Assembly: GCF_000003815.2 (NCBI RefSeq)
Contig: NC_049979.1
Location: 18,852,911 to 18,895,440, forward strand
Direction of reading: 5' to 3'
Source of the DNA: Branchiostoma floridae
Lineage: Eukaryota; Chordata; Leptocardii; Amphioxiformes; Branchiostomatidae
Length of the DNA: 42,530 nt
The notes under the pieces were generated by a model. That model was not told the DNA's origin and ran no database searches. It saw nothing but the letters and a program-made list of their open reading frames with translations. Within the stretch, counting starts at the first letter, position 1. Each line of letters opens with the position of its first letter. The position numbers and the translations under genes were made by a program. Shown piece by piece: positions 8,601 to 19,500 of this stretch.

Positions 8601-11510
8601 TTAGCCGAAGAGGCTGATATGGCGTGTCGTTGGAAAAAAACCCTTGTCGCCCAGGGACCTCTTCTCGGCTGAGCGGCGGCGGAGCCAGTACCACGGTGGG
8701 ACGTAGCCTTCAGTCCCGACCCGTTCGAACAGCCAGCCCCGCACGTTGGGTCCCTCGGTGCTGCTCGCCTCTGCGTCCGGGGGCTCGGTGGAGGCCTCCT
8801 CGTCACGGTCGGGTCGCTCCATCAACATTTGGCCATCTACGGAAATTCAACACAACATATGATTTGTCCGGTGTAAGTAAGTTGTCAAATCAATACTTGG
8901 CAAAGCCCTAAGCCTCCGTAGTGACCGCTGTCTCCATCCACTTGCTAACCAGGGATAGCAAGCGAAAGTATTGAGCCAGCAGCCACTACGAAGGCTAGCA
9001 AAGACAATCCTTGTATGCTTCTTTTAATGAAAGATCTGTATCTGTAACGTTATCTGTATAGCCAGTATGAGCCCCTGCAGCGTAACACAGCAGTTTCGTA
9101 GGCACGCCGCGCGGCAGATACTTCTACGAAAATACAAATTTTTGACTACAGCAGCCCTAGGTTGGTAACTATAGTACTTGAAGGTTTTAATATTTTTTTG
9201 TTTTCTTTTTCAGTTTGTATCATGTACGTGGTAGTAGGTTTATAAGTCATTTTGATAATTAGTCATTTTGTACATCATGCATTAGCTGGTCATTTTTGTT
9301 CTATCCTCAAGTGACATCCACTGTGGATCTGTTTTATATTTGTGACGCTAGCACCCCTGTCGAAGTTGTTCGTTTAGAATATGAAGATACAGACTTTAAT
9401 ATAATCGGAGTATCCGTTTCTGATATATGAACTGCTAACGTTATATATGAAAGAGACATTGTCTTTATACCCCTGTCACATTATCAACGATCTTCGGGCA
9501 TATCGATGGAAGATCGGTCATATTTAAGATCGACAGAGGGTTGCGCGTATTTTTCACCTGAATACCGTCACATATAAGCCATACTTTGTACCCTGTACAA
9601 TTGTTGTGCAATAAAGTTATCATTATAAGCGAGGCTCGGGAGATTGCCGCAAAATCGTCGTCCGATCGATTTTCGCCAATTGTGACAGGGGTATTATAAC
9701 ACCACCCACTTCCTAGAATTGTTAATATTCTTTACTTCGCGGTTTAAGTGGTGTTGAAATGTGTTTCATGGGACTGGGTCTAGAACTGCAGTTTTTCTGT
9801 ACTTTGGTATTTTCACTACAGTATTAGATAGGGGCTTAGACTAGGCCATTAACACTCATTACGACTTCAATTCAACAGAATTCCAATCAACATCAGTGGC
9901 TGATTGTAACTACCGTGGAGCTAAACTACGTTGGGGTGGGGTGTTTGCGCCTGACAAGTTGTGTGCGTACATCACATATTTCCTTACGTCACCAAAAGAA
10001 AGGGAGCAAAAAACAATTTAAAGTTTTGTGCAGCATCCTTTTTCTGGAAATCCCTATGGGGAAACATTCAAGATGATTTTGCCGCACGTCTGACAAGATA
10101 ATTGAGACAAGCAACCGACTACGTCATTGTGTAATAGACGTCGATGAGTCTTCCCACATTAAGTGACTCCTGGCACTGTAGTCGATTATTACAACTGTCG
10201 CAGACACGAGCTTGTCGACCCCACTTTTCGTGTGTCACATCGGGTTTGCCGATGATGGGAAAAAGTATTGAGTGCCTCAATTAAACGCAATTGGACAGCA
10301 CGCTGATTTGAATTTCTGGGAAATGATTTGCGGGTTTACCGATGATGGGGAAAAGTATTGAGTGCCTCAATTAAACGCAATTGGCCATTGATTTGACTTT
10401 CTGAAGTACAAATGAAGACACTTAAAAACTGATGCCAGGCAGACATATAATCAGAGATGTAAATGACCAGGTATTTAAAAAAAAAAGATAAAACACATGA
10501 ATATGAAGACAAAAAAATTACCCGTTATTCTTTTGGTAGGTTATCTTGTTTCAGAATATCTGTCGCATTATGCGGTTTTCCTTTTCTACGATTCATGGCA
10601 ATCTTCGCTGCTAGTTCTGAAGGAATATTTTTTAGTAATAAAGAACCAAAACTCGATACGCAAATGGATGGCATCCATAACACCTGATCAGCTCGGCCTA
10701 ACCGTTGTCACCACATATTAATGTAAGAAACTTATCTCATACTACAAGCTAGAAAAGCCATAGGTTAAGCCATAGAGCTGTAGTTATGTAGATGCCATAC
10801 TTTGTACCTCGTACAATTGTTGTGCAATGAAATTATATCAAACGCGCCTTTAATTCTACTTAGAATTCGCCACTTTGAAGCTAGTAGACTTCTGTTGTGT
10901 ATGCACATGTCCCGATGATTTCAATTACACGTAGGATCATTACAAACATGTCACTGCCTGCTGTCTGCCTGTAAGCTCTTTCATAAAGACGTGTTCTACA
11001 TGATCAACAACCTTTTCGTCCTAGCTGCAGGTTGTACTAGATACTATACATGAACGACTGGCCAGGAAACGGCCTAAGCTTTATGTCGTGAACCTAACTA
11101 TTGTGGGGCGAACGTTACCAGGACCTTGGTGATGCCATTGCATTTGTACCAGTCCTTCTCGTCATTCTACAGTTACCTGTATTAGAGATAAGTTACTCTT
11201 CCACAAAAATTCTGTTACCTTTTGGTAGTGTACTTTAACTAAATAATGGCTTGTGAATGAATACACGACGCATGCAACGGCTGAAATGTCCCCACGGCGT
11301 GTCCAAAGTACTCTGTCTGAAACGATGAACAAGCGTGGGAATTCGGAAGCACTTATCAAAAAGAAGAAGAAAATGCTTACCTCTTCCTTGTAAGACGGCG
11401 GGCGGCCATCGTCCAACTGCCGTACCGGATACGAAGACTAAGGCATCACAAACAACTATTACAGCAAACATCGCCGGCGCCATGCCCGCAAGACGCCAGC
11501 CAGTAGACAT
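8601..11510 (-). CDS. Candidate small minus-strand two-exon gene: secreted protein with SH3-like segment
   Basis: Exon 1 (11510 down to 11381) starts at ATG and reads MSTGWRLAGMAPAM, then the hydrophobic FAVIVVCDALVFVSG. This looks like a signal peptide, and the exon ends in phase 1 at a strong donor, gtaagc. A last exon (8836 down to 8601, after tttccgtag) enters in phase 1 and runs to TAA, giving 121 residues in all. Its stretch GWLFERVGTEGYVPPWYW resembles the second half of an SH3 domain (W...G.EGYVPxxY). An acidic Asp/Glu/Ser/Thr segment precedes it. CpG-rich DNA at 11553-11657 sits just upstream, as a promoter would. Against this, the exons are 2.5 kb apart, the SH3 first half is missing, and the last exon lies beside an assembly gap. 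Exon 1 is better supported than exon 2. An overlapping phase-0 exon at 11381-11437, with a PPSYKEE segment, is an alternative reading. Confidence 0.33.
9468..9693. mobile_element. Harbinger-like MITE, 226 bp
   Basis: Perfect 13-bp terminal inverted repeats: TACCCCTGTCACA (9468-9480) and TGTGACAGGGGTA (9681-9693). They are flanked on both sides by TTA (9465-9467 and 9694-9696), the 3-bp target duplication typical of PIF/Harbinger insertions. There is no coding capacity. The internal segment 9579-9620 has a diverged second copy at 10794-10837. Confidence 0.75.
9579..9620 (+). repeat. Dispersed 42-bp repeat, copy 1 (inside the MITE)
   Basis: The segment from gccatactttgtacc through ttgttgtgcaataaagttat recurs at 10794-10837 with a few substitutions (tacctcgtacaattgttgtg). 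The second copy may be a remnant of a related element. Confidence 0.7.
10241..10400 (+). repeat. Two-copy tandem duplication, 90-bp period
   Basis: cgggtttgccgatgatggga at 10241 and cgggtttaccgatgatgggg at 10331 start two copies. They continue alike through AAAGTATTGAGTGCCTCAAT and AACGCAATTGG, with two substitutions over 54 bases, and then decay around TGATTTGA.TTTCTG. This is a simple local duplication with no coding meaning. Confidence 0.85.
10794..10837 (+). repeat. Dispersed 42-bp repeat, copy 2
   Basis: Diverged copy of 9579-9620, without the 13-bp terminal repeats beside it. Probably a truncated relative of the Harbinger-like MITE. Confidence 0.6.
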
Positions 11511-11552
11511 TTCTGCCACTGGTCTCAAACCTCTGCAAGCTTGAAATGCAAC

Positions 11553-11657
11553 AGCGCGGAGCGTTGGAGTACCTATACCACGTCAGTAGCGGGCGTTACG
11601 TTATAGCACCAACGATAGACCTACGCCGCGTTACGTATGTTCGCGTGCCTGAACGCG
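11553..11657 (-). promoter_or_regulatory. CpG-rich stretch upstream of the minus-strand signal-peptide exon
   Basis: About sixteen CpG dinucleotides fall within roughly 105 bases, in an otherwise CpG-poor neighbourhood and immediately upstream (on the minus strand) of the ATG at 11510. This fits a promoter. No clear TATA box is seen. Confidence 0.35.
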
Positions 11658-14600
11658 TGAAGAAGGCAGGCAGGGTGGTACTACCGTAAGGTGCCTTCAG
11701 TAACTGATAAGACTCCAATTTCCCTCGAAATTTATACCAAATTCAAGCTGCAACCTGAATCTGTGTCAAGTTTGAAGAGCAGTGGGAGACTTTTGGATAG
11801 CATTTAGATGGCATTTCGGATAGAAAATATCTAACACACGTACGGAACTCATCAAGTGCAGGGAGAGCTGTGTAGGCGGTAAGGCGTCATCAGACACCTT
11901 GAGACCTCTTACGCAACAGAACCATGAGGGTAATGATGGAAGATGTAGGCGTACAAGTATCCTCAACTTTAGAGTATATCTTTACGGCGGCGTCTCTCAT
12001 TTAACATATTTTGCCATTTATTTTCATGACGTTGAAAACAGTCATAGACGTGATATGAATATGATTAGGGGACGACCTTGGCACCAGGAGGGGCTGGGGG
12101 GGGATAGATGTGAAGAATAATGGCGCAAACTTTTCCGGAGATGAACGCCTCTTCTGCCGTTTTACCTATTTCGTTCTTCCTATCAACTTTTATTCACAGA
12201 CGTCTGCTTTGCCAGTATCTTGAAAATATTAGGTGGGCTGTGACATTTGTTCAGTCATAGAGGCGTCACTGACAGACGATACATTCAAGATAAATGAGAA
12301 ACAAAGTTTTGTCTGATGACACAACATCCGGGGGTTACTCATATAGAGAGGGCTATTAGTAGCTAAGACCTTTTCATAACTTCTTGTGACGTTGATATTT
12401 GATAAGAAAATGTCATTCATTCTTTTAAGGTTGGTTACATTACCTTCCTACTTTTTGCACACACAAAAAATGACAAACTGTACGGTTATAACGTCAAATA
12501 ACTAACGGGTACTACAACTCCACATTAGCTACAACGAATCCGACTTCCTCGTATGTCTTGTTTAATTGTTGTTTATTTATGCTGTAAATAATATGGTTAC
12601 CGTAGTCTAATAAATATTACGTGTGCCGATCGGTCACATCCTGTCACTCTGCGGTGAATGTGTCTAGTTAAAAAGTTGCGAAACACAGATACAACACTAA
12701 GGGACCAAAAAATACCTCCCATGAGTTTCTTCCATTTACCTCATGAATTGGCCTGTCATGTTAAGTACTAATTCTACCACACCTCTGAAGTCTAATTCCA
12801 TGCAAGTCTGACCTTCTGACGTTCTACTGGTAGTGTATTTCAAGAACTGCGGATACACCGAAAGCAAAGACACCGTACAAGGATTCAAAACCTAGTGAAT
12901 CTTAAGAGATATTCTCAGTAATCGTCGACGCACGGGTATATGTAGATACTCTTCAGATGCCCGAATGTTTGGAAACCCTGATAACACCATTTTTTAATGT
13001 GGCCGTCGTAGGATACCAGGCGAGATAACAGAGAGAAGCACGTCACCGGAACGTACTGCGCCTGCGCGAAAAGTATAGACATGCTAAACCTTGCTAAACC
13101 CCCGGTTTACTAAAGGGCCGCATTTAAGAAAGTACGTGCGTATATAAGGGTAAAATCCCGTGTACGTTTTGCATGAAACCATGTCTCTAACATATACTGT
13201 GCAACAAGCGGGATTTCAATGCAACGTTGACCAAACCAAGCCCCAAAACACCAGGGTTCGCGCAAGCGCAGTACGTTCCGGTGACGTGCTACAGAGAGAT
13301 AGTGTGTTGATGTCACATGACTTGAATGACGCGCATGCCCTGTTGCACCCCACAGATATATATTTTGTTCAGTATTTACAAATTCAGCCAGAGCAGCACG
13401 ATGCCTCGTTTCTGGAGAAGACTGAAAGGGACACGGTATCTACATTTTATGGACTACAAAACATTTTAACAGGCCGCTGCTGTGGCCTTGACTTCGCCTT
13501 GCATTCGCAAGGCTCAAACCCGGCCAGGACGTACCAACTTACTAAACTAGTACGCAATGTTTTCCCCTCCATGGAAGAGTATGGGAGTCAAAGGCATACC
13601 ACTGCCACTGGGCTAGCTGTAGTAGCCCTTTGTGGCCCAAGGGCTGTAGAAACGGAAACAGGCACTGCCACCGCAAGGTCTTGAGAAGAATTCTAACCAT
13701 TTCCACAGATGGTAACTCAGAAGAGAAACTATCTGAAACCAAACTGTTCTTGATTGAGTACGTTGAAAGTTTCTTTTTATGGATCGGACGCACACTCACA
13801 GAGCTTGGTCGCTCTTAGACATTGGAGCTTAGAGATTGCGTTTACATTTTTCCTCGCATGGGGCCTATCGTGTCATTAGGCCTATCATGTGCCTAAAATA
13901 TACATGTGCGCCCAATGTTTATAGGTTTGGAAAACCGGCACCAAAGCGTCATAGCTTATCATTCTACCACGTTGTTTGAAATAAATTCTGCTTCAGGGCT
14001 GGTGTATATTTTAGTTTACCACTCTGGTAACGGATGTAATGATGAGTTTAGACATCAAGGTATTTAGCCTCTTAAAACGTGTAATGTTGGTGGGCAACCA
14101 GAATTTAAGGTTATCTGCCTGAAAAATCATTACGAAGTATGTATGGGCAAAGTATGTACACAATTGCACAGCTAAGTATGATAAAAATTAGCGATAGCAG
14201 TGACAACGACTGCTTGCCTAACCTAGCTTGACCTTCGTGCAGTGAGGCCCCCCTCCCCTTCTTGAATCTGTAATGGGTGCCTCCATTGTGAACATGATGC
14301 GTAGACGGGTACCCTACACCCCCTTTAATAACTGATCCAGTTTATGACATACACATGCGACAGGTAGACTGTTTCCATGGCATACATAGACGAGGAGCCG
14401 GTCTGTATACAGTATAGGCTTTGGAAACAGTCTGGCATCCTGGTCAGAGGACAGGTAGTGATTGAGTACTGTACCGGTCGGACTACCCCTGTTGACTGGA
14501 CTCCAAATAATTGAGGGTGTTCCTACGCAAATGAGTTGTCCCTACTTGTGCGTCAGGATATAACCTTGGAATGCCTGTTCCATGCACAGATGAAATCAAG

Positions 14601-14842
14601 TCAAAACACCTGCCTGTCATATGTTGTCATATCTTAGGTCGAAAGTGATACAGGAACTCTCGTGAGATTGCTTCGTCAAGTTGTGACTGTTTGGCTTTCT
14701 CCCTTACATACACAGGGTTTCTAACGTCTCGAACACGAGATGTTATGACGTTCTATAGCCCCAAGCTGTATTCATTTGATTTCACATGCCCTGTGAAATT
14801 CGTCACCGGGCACAATTGAACCAATCCTAATTACTTAAGAGC
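11658..14842. other. Intergenic between the candidate minus-strand gene and gene 2
   Basis: No exon is supported. The longest open frame (13160-13684) starts inside the transposon at 13037-13290 and has no domain or splice signature, so it is not annotated. A hairpin agactgtttcca/tggaaacagtct sits at 14366-14377/14422-14433. Confidence 0.5.
13037..13290. mobile_element. Non-autonomous DNA transposon, 254 bp, 34-bp inverted repeats and 9-bp target duplication
   Basis: Terminal inverted repeats 13037-13070 (beginning AGCACGTCACCGGAAC) and 13257-13290 match at 33 of 34 positions. ACAGAGAGA directly flanks both sides (13028-13036 and 13291-13299), a perfect 9-bp duplication. That length fits Mutator-like elements, but the superfamily cannot be assigned without a transposase. 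The interior has no gene. A TATATAAG box lies within it. Confidence 0.8.
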
Positions 14843-14885
14843 TATAATTTGGGAAACTATCAAGCTTTCTGTACTGTTCAGTGTG
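14843..14885 (+). promoter_or_regulatory. Possible core promoter of gene 2
   Basis: A TATA-like tataattt (about 14843-14850) lies 30-35 bases before TCAGTGTG, an initiator-like sequence at about 14878-14885. The ATG follows 25 bases later at 14911. Spacing suits a TATA/Inr promoter with a short leader, but both elements are weak matches. Confidence 0.3.
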
Positions 14886-14910
14886 CGCGAGGACAGGACA
14901 GAGGCTTAAA

Positions 14911-14980
14911 ATGTTTGTCGCAAGGCTATGCTATTTGTTGAGGATACTTCTGCTGCTTGTGGAGGTGACCCTTTCAGAAG
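14911..14980 (+). CDS. Gene 2: signal-peptide exon
   Basis: ATG begins MFVARLCYLLRILLLLVEV, then TLSE, and the exon ends GAA G|gtgggt in phase 1. A basic residue or two, a leucine-rich core and small residues near the end make a standard signal peptide. The phase-1 exit matches every extracellular module downstream. Confidence 0.8.
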
Positions 14981-16388
14981 GTGGGTAAACATGGGTGAAT
15001 GCGTGACATGACAACTAACTGTATTACATGTAGAGTAAACTTCGTACATAAACTAGAAGGCAATAGTCAAAGAACTGAAGTTATGAAACACTGTAAACCG
15101 TATCATTATGTCAAAAAGTTCAGTAGCATGGAACTTGAACAATATCACGAAAAAAGGAGAAATATGGATGGTGAAACTCAGACCTTGACTTTCGTAAAGC
15201 GTTTTGTCAGTGTGATTTTTGAGGTTGCTGAGGGGAATGTAAGATGTCTTTGTTTGGAAATGTCGGTTGTCAGTGCCGGGTGCCAATTTGAAAATCAGTG
15301 TATAATGTTTGTATGGGTTTGGGTTACCATCTGATACGTACATGTGTATTACAGTTTAAGTTCGAACCTAATCTGGATATCATATCCCTTGTAATACTGC
15401 ACTAGCATTACACTTAATTGTTGGTAAACTAAGATAATGTTGTTTGCGTTGTGGTTCTAATTATGAAGTACATAGTCTCACTGGTAAACATTCAGTTCCA
15501 CCATATTGTCCACGACATACGTATCCAGTCATTGGAAAATTGCTGTTGTCCCACAGCCTGCATTCAACACTCCAGAGTCACCCACAGTGAGGTATACAAC
15601 GGGATCTGCTACACTTTCGGCAATGTGAGGGAGAATTTCAACACGTATGTCAACACAGGTAGGTCGACAAACACTAGGGTAAAACGTAGCTCTGTACATG
15701 CTTAGTACTTTTACCTATGACAATTTACAACTTTAAGGTAACGCCCTGTATTCAGTAACAGGTGTGGCTCATGACTCGGTGAGTCAATCAGACCAAGGAC
15801 ATCCCGTCGTGATGACCTTCTCCCAGCTGAATATAATGTACACAAATAAATATTTGTGTACATAGCCCTGAAATCAATGAATACTATATCTTCCGGAAAC
15901 AGTTTTATCAGTTTGCTATCAATACGCACTAGTTTATTTCCACGGTTCATTCTGCAGACGTTTGGACAACCCTTCGTACTTATAGCTCGGCGTCTTACGT
16001 AAACTATGAAGTGAGCAACTTCTAATTGTTGCATTGTGACGTAAGGATTCAAACCTACAACGGACAAGGAGTAGTGCTTCATTCAGACCCTGAGAAGCTT
16101 TAAGGGTCGATAGAGACAAGAAAAGTTCTGTGACCTCACACCTCAATGAAATAGATAGAGCCTCGTTTGTATATGTATTGTTTCATGACGCGCACGCATG
16201 CATGCATAACAGTAGGTTTAAAGAACGCTTGCAGATAGATGTGCAAAAGTAGGTGTGACGGGTCGTTCGGTGTAATATAACCAGCTGCTTCCGCGCCGCG
16301 TACCTGCGAAGCTGGTGTGTTACGCCGAACGGCGGTTATACCGGCTATATAGATACAGATACGGATACAGATATAGATACAAATACAG

Positions 16389-16451
<63 letters not shown>

Positions 16452-16456
16452 GCACG

Positions 16457-16554
<98 letters not shown>

Positions 16555-19500
16555 GGTGATGTTAAGCCATAAATATGTTCAGTTGCACTTCAACCATGCG
16601 TGTGTAGACTCTATGCTATCTCTAAGAAAGAATATGGGATTTAAATGTCAACGTTACCAGTTACCAGAAAACAACGTGCATCTTCTTTATATTGTTTGTC
16701 TTCGTACAACATAGGTCGGAGTCAAGCGAAAGTAAACCCAAAAGCTACAAAGTAAGCTACTTGTGGTTGTATAAGCATATCATAAAACTTACATCCTGTA
16801 ACATTAGGTCAGCATTAGCATATCCGAGAGTGGGAGTTGAGTAGTCAATTACTTCTACACTACCGAAACCCGAGATAATCACACGAAACACTTGACCTTT
16901 TGCGTGAGATGAGAGCACTTTTAAGGAACAAATGCAGTCTACTATCAGTAAATGGGATCTGAGGCTTCCGCGATCTTATGAAAGTCTTATTACTATACCG
17001 CAAGGCTGTAATGTAATATGATATTTGGAACTAGAGTTCCACGACTTCATGCCGTTGCCAAATGATCTTAACATTTTCTAGTGACATATTGTGAATGTTT
17101 TCTAACTAGAGTCCATTCCAAGACACCATAAGAGTTTCAAACAATAATTGTCATAATTTGGAATTGTTTTGAATAAAAAAAATATCTAAGCCCCTGCAGT
17201 TATAATCAAAAAAATTAATATGGAAATTTGAATCTATTTGAATTTATTCGAATTCTTTTGAAACATTTCTAAAGAGATTGCGCAAAAATCTCTTTATTTT
17301 CAATAATTTTCAAACTTCTGCAGGATTCTTTCACCTTTAGAAAAAAATACTAGAACTAGTTTATTGCCCCATTAAAAGTTTTGCTAGCCTCGGTATATTT
17401 TTAGATTTCACTGCAGGGCACTGGTGGGTCTTTTGTGGTAGGCCATTGCTGTATGAAACCCAGTAATACTTTGCACCACATTATGAATATTTCATCTGCA
17501 CCACATTATGAATATTTCAAAGGTTTTACACAACCAGGACAACACTTTAGAAAGATGAGATATCATTCAAAATATTTCCAGAGTATCAAATATCCTACAC
17601 ACATAGTTGAAAAGATTTGAGAACATTTGTAAATGATGACAATGGCAACCCTCATGGTGACTTGGAATGGACTCTATTATAAAAATAACGTCCTCATTTG
17701 CATTAATCATATCAGTTGGTCATATTCTCTACCTAGAAATCATAAAACTGAAAGTCTTGCAAAGGTATGAAAACATAACACTAAATGTTGTTAGCGTTAA
17801 ATGTACATTGGAACTGTCATTGGAAGTGATACTTTGCTTTCACCAGCCCTCAAGAATTCCATCATGTTTCTGCTGAAGAATTCCGATAACACACAAAAAA
17901 GTTGCAATGGCTCGGTATGCTTCAGGCACACTATTCGTCTTGAGCATTACGTATACGCCTTGGGTTCAAGGGAAAGGAAGGAAAGATGCATATCCGGAGA
18001 CTTCAGTAGTCAATCTAAGATCATCTGCCTACTTTTGAATAGGCAAGGACGAAGGGCTCACGTAGTTACATCTCGGTAGTCACAATCCACTATATTTGAT
18101 AAGAATATGGGTTTAATGCATTGTGCCATGCATGTAAAAATGTACACTACAGACCACAGAAACACGACGTAATGCCATTAATCCCAAACGTTAGAACTTG
18201 ATTTATTAGGAAGAGAGGTCTACTAGGGTAGAATCCATGCGCTGTACGTAGCTCGTAAGATCACACCAAAATGATGACAATTGGGAGCTAAATGGAGCTT
18301 CTCTGAACAAAATTTGAACGTCAAAGGACATATATGAACAGCAAAATATTTATATCCTCTTTTGACCTTTGTTTACATCATGTTTAATCGGTGCTGTATG
18401 TACAGTGCACACAACAGGTATAAGTGTGTTTTGATCGCGAATAGCATTATTGTTACTGCCACAACTGATGGAAGCAACGAAAATCTCGAATCTCATAACG
18501 AATTTGCCATCTGCTGTTTTGAATATTTTGGCCTCTTGACCACAATGTAAGTTTTCGGCAAATACCAGTAGGCCCATCGATATCTAATGCTAAACCCCGT
18601 CATATTCTCAACCTGTCAGTATGTTGATAGCTCGGGCACTTACTTTATGCCTGGCCTTATCGCCGAGCAGATGTTCGGGTGGTCGTAACTATTCCTGACT
18701 GCCGGTTTCTCCCAAGCTACTCATAATCACATTGACACGGCATGGGAGAAACACTAATTATTTACAGGTAATGGCTCGGTGCTGACTGGGGGTGGGGGTG
18801 GGGTAGTGGGGGTTGTGGTGGTATGCAGAAAAGCTTCAAGTTGGTTGTCTTTCACGATCTTCCAACCAACATCTGCTTGGAGATTATACCTTACCACAGT
18901 ACTCTTCTACATAATAGTTTTGTGTTGCACATAACATTAACAGAAGTATGCTTTGCATTGTCTACATCATCCAGATTGCGCTGCCGTGGGCGGAACACCA
19001 GCGCTCATCACGAACAATGACATCCAAACATTTCTGTCAGAAACCATATCCGGAAACGCAGCATTAAATACTTCCACCTTCTGGATTGGACTAGAATACA
19101 TGGATAACGAGCAGAGATGGGCATATACCGACCAAGCAAGGTTAGGCTTCTAAATTTTAGTAGTTATGAAGATCTCGTCATTACAATGGTACAGAGAGTA
19201 CTATTGATAATGACAAGGAACATTGTGCACATGTTAAAGAATAATTGTCCACTATAGCGCTGTTTAAGATGAAGTACTTGTTTATTCGAGCAGTTTTAAT
19301 CTTAACGTGACATAAATGGCACATGTATGATTACAATGGGACATATTTACAATTACAAACATGTATATTACAATCTTGCCTAATTTTAACCTGCGCAACA
19401 TTGGTCTAACAGTGCTCACTGTACTTTGGTTTACCATCGGTTAGTTTCAACGGGAAGGCAGGTTATTGCCGAGGCCTCCACATGCGGGTTTCTCGGTTGA

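Larger units (their letters stand above)
8837..11380. other. Intron of the candidate minus-strand gene, or intergenic
   Basis: No exon can be supported here. Nested inverted repeats lie at 8911-8923/8984-8996 (12 of 13 matched) with an inner cttgct/agcaag pair at 8941-8962. A hairpin tttcgtag/ctacgaaa (9094-9101/9124-9131) encloses the palindrome gccgcgcggc. The Harbinger-like MITE and a tandem duplication are listed separately. Confidence 0.5.

Noticed and set aside
10223-10400. CRISPR-like repeat
   Set aside because: Only two copies in direct tandem with no spacer series, in an animal genome. A local duplication is sufficient.
13160-13684. 174-codon plus-strand open frame
   Set aside because: It begins inside the 13037-13290 transposon, has no domain, no signal peptide and no splice context, and its codon composition looks non-coding.
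15711-16082. 123-codon minus-strand open frame in the gene 2 intron
   Set aside because: No recognisable domain and no matching splice sites. It spans the perfect hairpin at 15836-15863, so it is more likely repeat DNA.
16136-16551. Minus-strand Cys-Val-rich frames
   Set aside because: Translation of the (CA)n microsatellite.
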